A program made the position numbers and the translations under genes. Under the pieces are notes generated by a model. It had not been told where the DNA came from, did not search any database, and worked only from the letters and a program-made list of their open reading frames with translations. Below are positions 5,943 through 10,304 of a stretch of 10,304 nucleotides of DNA, piece after piece (positions within the stretch are counted from its first letter, which is position 1; the number at the start of each line of letters is the position of its first letter). Source of the DNA: Candidatus Woesearchaeota archaeon. Its GTDB lineage: Archaea > Nanobdellota > Nanobdellia > Woesearchaeales > DSVV01. Location: the NCBI GenBank assembly GCA_023267795.1, contig JAHFMP010000023.1, positions 1-10,304 of the forward strand, read 5' to 3'.

Positions 5943-8422
5943 TGTTGTGCTTTTTGCGTTACTAAAAATATGTTGAATGAGAGAAGAAAAAGAATAATGA
6001 TATAATTGATTATTGCTGCAAATTTTGAAAAAGATTCAGTAAGGCTGATTATTGGTTGTCCCACTACTGCACCAGTGACTGCAGTTAAAAGAGATTTTTT
6101 CTCAGAAAAAGTTGCATTTGGAGCAAGCTCTGTTAATTCTTCTTTATTTGCATATAAAACAAGAGACTTTGTTGCAACAACAGTGTCATTTTCTAATAGA
6201 GTGAGAATAATGTTGTTCTTTCCTTCTACAAGAGACGCATTAAAGAAAAAAAGTTGTTTTCCTGTGAGAGAAACATTCCTCTTCTGCCTATTATCCATAT
6301 CATCAATAATAATAATGTATGCACCATTTCCCTCTATTTCTGTAAAAAGTTCTGTTGTTTCTTTTAGTTCTGTTGTTAGTGTTTCAAAGGAAAGAATATG
6401 TGGATATGTCTGCTTTTCTTCTACAATAGTTATTTGATCCCCGACAATTTGCATTTCTGCTTTGTATTCCTTCAATGTTTTTTGTTGGTCTTTCTGAATT
6501 TGAATCTTTATTTTATATGTTCCTTGTTCGAGACTATTATATGTATTGCTGAGAGTTATTTTTTGCTCCTCTCCAGAATGAAGGTTTATTGTTTTTTGGT
6601 TTTCAAAAAAATCTCCTGCATACGCCTTTGGGCCTCTGTAGATTTTACTGGACACTTTGTAAGTATGTGATTCTGTATCAAGATTATGGATAGTGATATT
6701 ACCTGTTACAGAATCAGTTGTTTTTGCGATTCCTGGGAGTGATATACTATGATACTCACTTGTCTGTTCTTCTTGACTGCAACGATCTTTGTTGATGCCT
6801 TGTATTGGTATTTTTTGTTTTTGTGTTGTGCTCAAGCCTTGGAGTTCAAGAATCCACTGCTCTTCCTGATCTGGAAAATCACTGCAATAATATTTCAAAA
6901 CAACAGGAAGAGTTACTGTTGTTTCTGCAAAACTCTTGTCCATTGTTACTTTCGTGGTTTCTGATGCAACCTTATCATCATTATCTTTTATAAAAAGACG
7001 AAGTGTTCTTTCTTTTTCAGCATAAGTACTAAGATTTCCAGTGTAGACAGTAATTTTTATTGGAATAATGTCTCCTGTTTTTGCAATTCCATCTGTACCC
7101 AAATATACGTGATCTATTACAAGTGTTGCATCTTCCTGGTTTTGATTCATCACAAGAAAAGATGCTTGCGCTTCGTTATTGTTTATATTTTCATCAAAAC
7201 ATGTTGTTTCTATTATGCTTGCATGAAGAGTATAAAATGCATATTCTTTTTTTATTTTAGGAGTCCAGTGCTTTTTTGACAGTGACGATGTATTTGTTGG
7301 TTCTTTTGCAACATCTCCATTTGCTTCCTCAATAAAATAAGTAATGACAAACGGAACATCTTTATTTTCGATATTTTCTGCTATCTCAAATGAAAAATCC
7401 ACTTGTTTTTTATTCACGTAGTGCGTTTCATTCATAGATATTGAGAGCGAGCTATCACAAGCAAGTGTAGAAAGATCAATTACAGAAACATTTGTGCAAA
7501 CAAGATTATCATCCAATATTTCTTCTGTCAAGTTTGCAGTAACTGAACCACAAATAGTATAATTTCCTTGCTCTGAAAAAATAAGAGAGCCTGTATTTTT
7601 TGTCCGATATCTGCTTATATTCTCAAAGAGTATTGTTTGATTGATAATTAGTGTTTCATTCAAAAATACCGTGACAACGAGAGTTGCTGTTATCTTTTCC
7701 TCTTGTTCATTATCAATTCTGAAGAGCTTTGTATATGTTTGATTAACATATAGTATTGTGTCGAGAAGAGTACTGATACCAACTACATTTCCATCTCCGC
7801 TTTCTTCACTCTCATCAATATCTTCAGTATCTTCACTATTACTACTATCCCCACCATCTTCAGTATCTTCACTATTTTCAGAAGAAGCTTCTTCATTTGT
7901 TTGATTTTCTTCAAGTAGAGTGTTTGTCTCTGTTGTATTTATTTGTTCAATACTATTTTGTGCACCTGGAGTTCCGTTACTTTGTGTGCTAACAAACCAA
8001 CCAGAGGCATTTTTCTCAATACTCTTTCCTTCCACAACAAAAGAAGAATCATATGAAACTCTGTCAAGGAGTTTTTTTTCTGGATCATACAAAAACACTG
8101 TATCTCCTGTATTACCCAAATTATTTCCAATGGTTGCACCAACACTATAAACACTTGCATTGATATTGCTGTAATTAAAATATTCTTCTACTATCAGTGA
8201 ATAGGAAGTATTCCAATACTGAAGTGCAGTGAGAGAATCATTACCTGCTTCATCACCAAGAATATACAAACTCAAATTCATAAATCCTTCAGTATATATT
8301 TCTACAAACTCATGATTATTATCATCTCCATCTGGATTAGGAAACAGCTCATTAATAACCTGTGCCTTTGCATATGAGCAGAACAAGAGCACACTAAAAC
8401 ACAAAAAAATTATTTTTTTCAT
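5936..8422 (-). CDS. Secreted, membrane-anchored lamin-tail-domain (LTD) surface protein
   Basis: An 828-residue surface protein. Residues 1-20 are a Sec signal peptide (cleavage expected after AKA). Residues ~21-158 form a lamin-tail domain: it begins VINELFPNPDGDD, has EFVEIYTEG, GDTVFLYDP and the closing WFVSTQSNGTPGAQNS characteristic of secreted prokaryotic LTDs. Residues ~165-211 are a Glu/Asp/Ser-rich linker containing the heptapeptide NSEDTED twice (183-189 and 195-201). From ~215 to ~760 come several predicted beta-sandwich segments resembling CARDB/Ig-like repeats, with four to six scattered cysteines. Near the C-terminus TAVTGAVVG precedes a membrane helix (~801-821) and a short basic tail, so the protein is tethered with its bulk outside. 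There are roughly twenty or more N-x-S/T sequons, fitting archaeal N-glycosylation. LTDs are thought to bind surfaces or polymers; the precise role is unknown. It could be an adhesin or S-layer-associated protein. Confidence 0.87.
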   Translation of the reverse strand: MKKIIFLCFSVLLFCSYAKAQVINELFPNPDGDDNNHEFVEIYTEGFMNLSLYILGDEAGNDSLTALQYWNTSYSLIVEEYFNYSNINASVYSVGATIGNNLGNTGDTVFLYDPEKKLLDRVSYDSSFVVEGKSIEKNASGWFVSTQSNGTPGAQNSIEQINTTETNTLLEENQTNEEASSENSEDTEDGGDSSNSEDTEDIDESEESGDGNVVGISTLLDTILYVNQTYTKLFRIDNEQEEKITATLVVTVFLNETLIINQTILFENISRYRTKNTGSLIFSEQGNYTICGSVTANLTEEILDDNLVCTNVSVIDLSTLACDSSLSISMNETHYVNKKQVDFSFEIAENIENKDVPFVITYFIEEANGDVAKEPTNTSSLSKKHWTPKIKKEYAFYTLHASIIETTCFDENINNNEAQASFLVMNQNQEDATLVIDHVYLGTDGIAKTGDIIPIKITVYTGNLSTYAEKERTLRLFIKDNDDKVASETTKVTMDKSFAETTVTLPVVLKYYCSDFPDQEEQWILELQGLSTTQKQKIPIQGINKDRCSQEEQTSEYHSISLPGIAKTTDSVTGNITIHNLDTESHTYKVSSKIYRGPKAYAGDFFENQKTINLHSGEEQKITLSNTYNSLEQGTYKIKIQIQKDQQKTLKEYKAEMQIVGDQITIVEEKQTYPHILSFETLTTELKETTELFTEIEGNGAYIIIIDDMDNRQKRNVSLTGKQLFFFNASLVEGKNNIILTLLENDTVVATKSLVLYANKEELTELAPNATFSEKKSLLTAVTGAVVGQPIISLTESFSKFAAIINYIIILFLLSFNIFLVTQKAQHI
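7820..7876. repeat. Two copies of a 21-bp direct repeat in the acidic linker
   Basis: The 21-base sequence beginning ATCTTCAGTATC occurs identically at 7820-7840 and 7856-7876, a 36-base period. It encodes the NSEDTED repeat of the LTD protein (12-residue period). Perfect identity at the DNA level points to a recent tandem duplication in a low-complexity linker. Confidence 0.85.
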
Positions 8423-8445
8423 GTACCAAAACGCACTGTCATGCT

Positions 8446-8518
8446 TTTTAAAACAAGCAGTTTATACATTGACATAATGTTAATGAATAATTTCATTCAA
8501 AATTTTCTTTTTTATATA
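8446..8518 (-). promoter_or_regulatory. Promoter region of the LTD gene, three candidate TATA boxes
   Basis: The 114-base gap between RPA and the LTD gene is AT-rich. Reading the minus strand it holds TATATAAA (8511-8518), TATAAA (8461-8466) and TTTTAAAA (8446-8453). The last is centred 27-28 bases before the ATG at 8422 and would give an essentially leaderless mRNA; the first is the best consensus but implies a leader of about 65 bases. Which is used cannot be decided from sequence. No Shine-Dalgarno precedes the ATG, which favours the leaderless option. Confidence 0.4.
8482..8497. repeat. Small inverted repeat in the LTD promoter region
   Basis: AATGAA (8482-8487) and TTCATT (8492-8497) form a 6-bp dyad with a four-base centre, lying between two of the candidate TATA boxes. 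It could be an operator, but in such AT-rich DNA a chance dyad is quite possible. Confidence 0.25.
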
Positions 8519-8536
8519 GTTTTTTCTCTAAGCCTG

Positions 8537-9535
8537 CTATTTTTCTAACTCTTGCTGCAAACGGGTAATCTCTTCTTCTGGATTAATATTTGTCTCTATT
8601 TTATTTGCAATAAGTTCAATGCGAGAAAACATTTCATTCTTTGATGCACGGCCAGCTACTTTTATCATTTCACCTAACAAATCTGTCTTTATTTTATCAA
8701 AAAGTTCTGGCGCTGTTCTGTAGAGTAAGATCTCTTCATCACTTTTTTTCAAGAGCTGCTGCATTTGCTGACCAAAGAAAACAACACGGATATTGCCACT
8801 GCCATCATCTAAATACACATTCATAACATAACCATATTCTGGTTTGATAATGCCATGTTCTGGACACTGAAAGCCAATTTCCTGCTGTTTTATTCTTTTT
8901 CTGCAAACAGGACAGCGCTCAAAGAATTTTGGCTCAAAAACCTGCACGATAGTACCGAGAATTTCAACATTGCTCTCTGCTTCAGTTAAATCCTTAACTG
9001 CTTTTCGTATTATATTTATTGGCTGCATCTTGATTTCTGAAACTGTTTTTCCATCTGGATTTCTCAACACTTTTGTTCGCTCGTTCAGATGAATTTCCAA
9101 TACTCCCCTATTTTCCCTGACAGAACTATCAATAATTGCAACAACATCATTTTCACTAAGCTGCTCCATTTCTTTTGTTTGATCATGCCAACATGTTACT
9201 CTAATAGTACCTGTTTCATCACCAATAATGAAAGAACCAACTTTCCCTTTTCTCTCAGATGATTGAAATTCATGCACATCAAACTTTCTCAGTACTTTTC
9301 CAAGAACTTCTCCTATTTTCATTCCTGCATAAAGATTTTTTATTTTTACATGCTGTTCTGGAGAGACTATATCTACTTTTAATTCATTTGCAAGAATGTG
9401 TGCTGCACCCTCTTTTGAAATAAGACCTGATAACTCTGCCATTTTTTCTTGAATTTGGAGTTCTATTGCCTCATGAGAGAGTCCTGTTTTTGTTTCTATC
9501 TTCTGTAGAAGTATTTCAAAAGGAATTTTTATCAT
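8537..9535 (-). CDS. rpa: Replication protein A (archaeal RPA, OB-fold ssDNA-binding protein)
   Basis: A 332-residue single-stranded-DNA-binding protein for replication, repair and recombination. Residues ~1-55 are the helical N-terminal domain typical of archaeal RPA (GLSHEAIELQIQEKMAELSG, then LISKEGAAHILANELKVD). OB fold 1 spans about 65-165, with GSFIIGDETGTIRVTCWHD as the signature strand set. A second OB fold (about 180-310) carries an inserted zinc ribbon with C208-x2-C211 and C224-x2-H227, and a second nucleic-acid strand set (YLDDGSGNIRVVFFG). A charged helix closes the protein. Length and domain order fit euryarchaeal/DPANN RPA with two OB folds rather than bacterial SSB. Minus-strand TTTATATT at 9556-9563, centred about 25 bases before the ATG, indicates leaderless transcription. 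It is divergent from the S8 protease gene and is probably expressed independently as a housekeeping gene. Confidence 0.93.
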   Translation of the reverse strand: MIKIPFEILLQKIETKTGLSHEAIELQIQEKMAELSGLISKEGAAHILANELKVDIVSPEQHVKIKNLYAGMKIGEVLGKVLRKFDVHEFQSSERKGKVGSFIIGDETGTIRVTCWHDQTKEMEQLSENDVVAIIDSSVRENRGVLEIHLNERTKVLRNPDGKTVSEIKMQPINIIRKAVKDLTEAESNVEILGTIVQVFEPKFFERCPVCRKRIKQQEIGFQCPEHGIIKPEYGYVMNVYLDDGSGNIRVVFFGQQMQQLLKKSDEEILLYRTAPELFDKIKTDLLGEMIKVAGRASKNEMFSRIELIANKIETNINPEEEITRLQQELEK

Positions 9536-9555
9536 AGAAACAGTAGATTATCTAT

Positions 9556-9563
9556 AATATAAA
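9556..9563 (-). promoter_or_regulatory. TATA box of the RPA gene
   Basis: TTTATATT on the minus strand is centred about 25 bases upstream of the RPA ATG, so the transcript should start at or within a few bases of the start codon. Confidence 0.5.
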
Positions 9564-9613
9564 AAGGTGATTATTTTCTGCATTTGTTTATTTAAGTTAT
9601 TCTTTCGAAACAT

Positions 9614-9621
9614 ATTTAAAT
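9614..9621 (+). promoter_or_regulatory. TATA box of the S8 protease gene
   Basis: ATTTAAAT is centred about 31 bases upstream of the ATG at 9649, predicting a leader of only a few bases. Together with the RPA box it makes the 113-base gap at 9536-9648 a compact divergent promoter region. Confidence 0.45.
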
Positions 9622-9648
9622 TTTCTTTCTCAAAAACAAAGCAGTGCC

Positions 9649-10304
9649 ATGAAAAAGAGAAAAAAGAGATTAAATAGAATATATTCTTTCCTGCAATGCT
9701 TTTTTCTAATTTACATGCTAATGCTTGTCACTGCAATTTCCGGAAATGGTGCAGAGATTGATGCAACTGTTAAGAAAAGTATTGAGGAAAATGGCTACGC
9801 TGATGTTATTGTCTTTGTACAAACAACATTGCCTTCAGAAACAGAAAAATTAACATTCAAAGAAAAGAAAAAAGCAATTAAAAAACAGCAGCAAAATGTT
9901 CTTGCACAGCTTGAAATAGAAAATATTGAAGATACTTCACTGACGACAAGTTCTGTTGATTTAGATTCTCTTGCCAATCATGATATTGATCTGGTACTTG
10001 AACAAAAATATGATTACATTAATGCATTTAGTGGAATATTGACAAAAGAAGGATATGAAAAACTTGTATTAGAGAATGCAATTATTGGTATTTATCCCAA
10101 TGAGCAACTGACGCTTTTTCTTGATACAGCAGTTCCTTTTGTCCATGGAGATTTTGCAGAAGGGATAACAATGAATGAGAGTACAATCAATGGAGAAGGA
10201 ATAGGTATATGTGTTGTTGATACAGGTGTAGATATAACACATAATGATATTTCTGCGAAAATAGTAGATCAGTATTGTTATTGCTCTCAAGGATCTGGAT
10301 GCTG
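9649..10304 (+). CDS. Secreted subtilisin-like serine protease (S8), N-terminal part
   Basis: The frame is open from the ATG at 9649 to the window edge, giving 218 residues of a longer protein. A strongly basic start (KKRKKRLNR) and a hydrophobic stretch at about 13-31 form a signal peptide or anchor. Residues ~36-165 look like an I9-type inhibitory propeptide: DVIVFVQT, a Lys/Gln-rich helix, then YDYINAFSGILTKEGYEKL and IIGIYPNEQL. The catalytic domain begins at about 175 with GEGIGICVVDTGVDITHND, in which D191 is the subtilase catalytic Asp. Shortly after, a cysteine cluster (QYCYCSQGSGC: C210, C212, C218) appears where canonical subtilisins have none. The catalytic His and Ser lie outside the window. 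The family is clear from the propeptide plus VVDTGVD motif. It is presumably exported and self-processing; substrates are unknown. Its TATA box lies about 31 bases upstream. Confidence 0.9.
   Translation, partial: MKKRKKRLNRIYSFLQCFFLIYMLMLVTAISGNGAEIDATVKKSIEENGYADVIVFVQTTLPSETEKLTFKEKKKAIKKQQQNVLAQLEIENIEDTSLTTSSVDLDSLANHDIDLVLEQKYDYINAFSGILTKEGYEKLVLENAIIGIYPNEQLTLFLDTAVPFVHGDFAEGITMNESTINGEGIGICVVDTGVDITHNDISAKIVDQYCYCSQGSGC

Noticed and set aside
6006..6437. Plus-strand open frame opposite the LTD gene
   Set aside because: It is antisense to a gene with clear domains and signal peptide; its translation has no recognisable features beyond low-complexity Ser/Val/Phe stretches.
1..10304. 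Possible alternative genetic code, because no gene here ends in TGA
   Set aside because: Only nine complete stops are visible (seven TAA, two TAG), which is unremarkable in AT-rich DNA. No in-frame TGA is needed in any gene.
1..10304. CRISPR arrays, tRNA genes, insertion sequences and attachment sites
   Set aside because: No regularly spaced direct repeats, cloverleaf-like sequence, transposase frame or terminal inverted repeats were seen on either strand.

Overview
The window looks like a piece of an AT-rich archaeal genome, most likely from a DPANN-type lineage (Woesearchaeota/Pacearchaeota-like); the lineage is inference. Supporting points are an archaeal replication protein A with tandem OB folds and a zinc ribbon, short AT-rich boxes 25-32 nt upstream of several start codons (the archaeal leaderless arrangement), one gene with a strong GGTGAT Shine-Dalgarno, tight gene packing, and secreted or membrane proteins rich in N-glycosylation sequons. 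No tRNA, rRNA, CRISPR array, insertion sequence or integrase is visible.

Layout. Positions 1-4516 (+) form a compact, probably co-transcribed cluster of envelope genes. It holds the 3' end of an unidentified gene, two small single-pass membrane proteins with pilin-like N-termini, an 850-residue membrane-anchored protein with an M23 (LytM) metallopeptidase domain followed by a lytic-transglycosylase-like domain, and a 200-residue putative lipoprotein with a Kazal-type protease-inhibitor domain. After a short regulatory gap with two dyads, a TATA box and a strong Shine-Dalgarno, 4635-5318 (+) encodes a small multi-pass membrane protein of the MscS TM-helix type. It converges on a minus-strand pair: a predicted ferredoxin-like/coiled-coil/winged-helix protein (5331-5912) and, upstream of it, a large secreted lamin-tail-domain protein with a C-terminal membrane anchor (5936-8422). 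Next on the minus strand is RPA (8537-9535). Divergent from RPA, at 9649, starts a secreted subtilisin-like S8 protease that runs off the end.

How they may work together. Apart from RPA and the winged-helix protein, every recognisable product is predicted to sit in or outside the membrane. The most striking is the murein-hydrolase-type protein in an organism that should lack murein; it is encoded among pilin-like membrane proteins and next to a surface-tethered protease inhibitor. A plausible but unproven reading is a cell-surface module that acts on bacterial walls or remodels the cell's own surface, with the Kazal lipoprotein limiting proteolysis by self or foreign subtilisins/trypsins. The transglycosylase-like domain appears to lack the central segment that normally carries the GLMQ motif, so its activity is uncertain. 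There is no gene-free stretch longer than about 120 bases.
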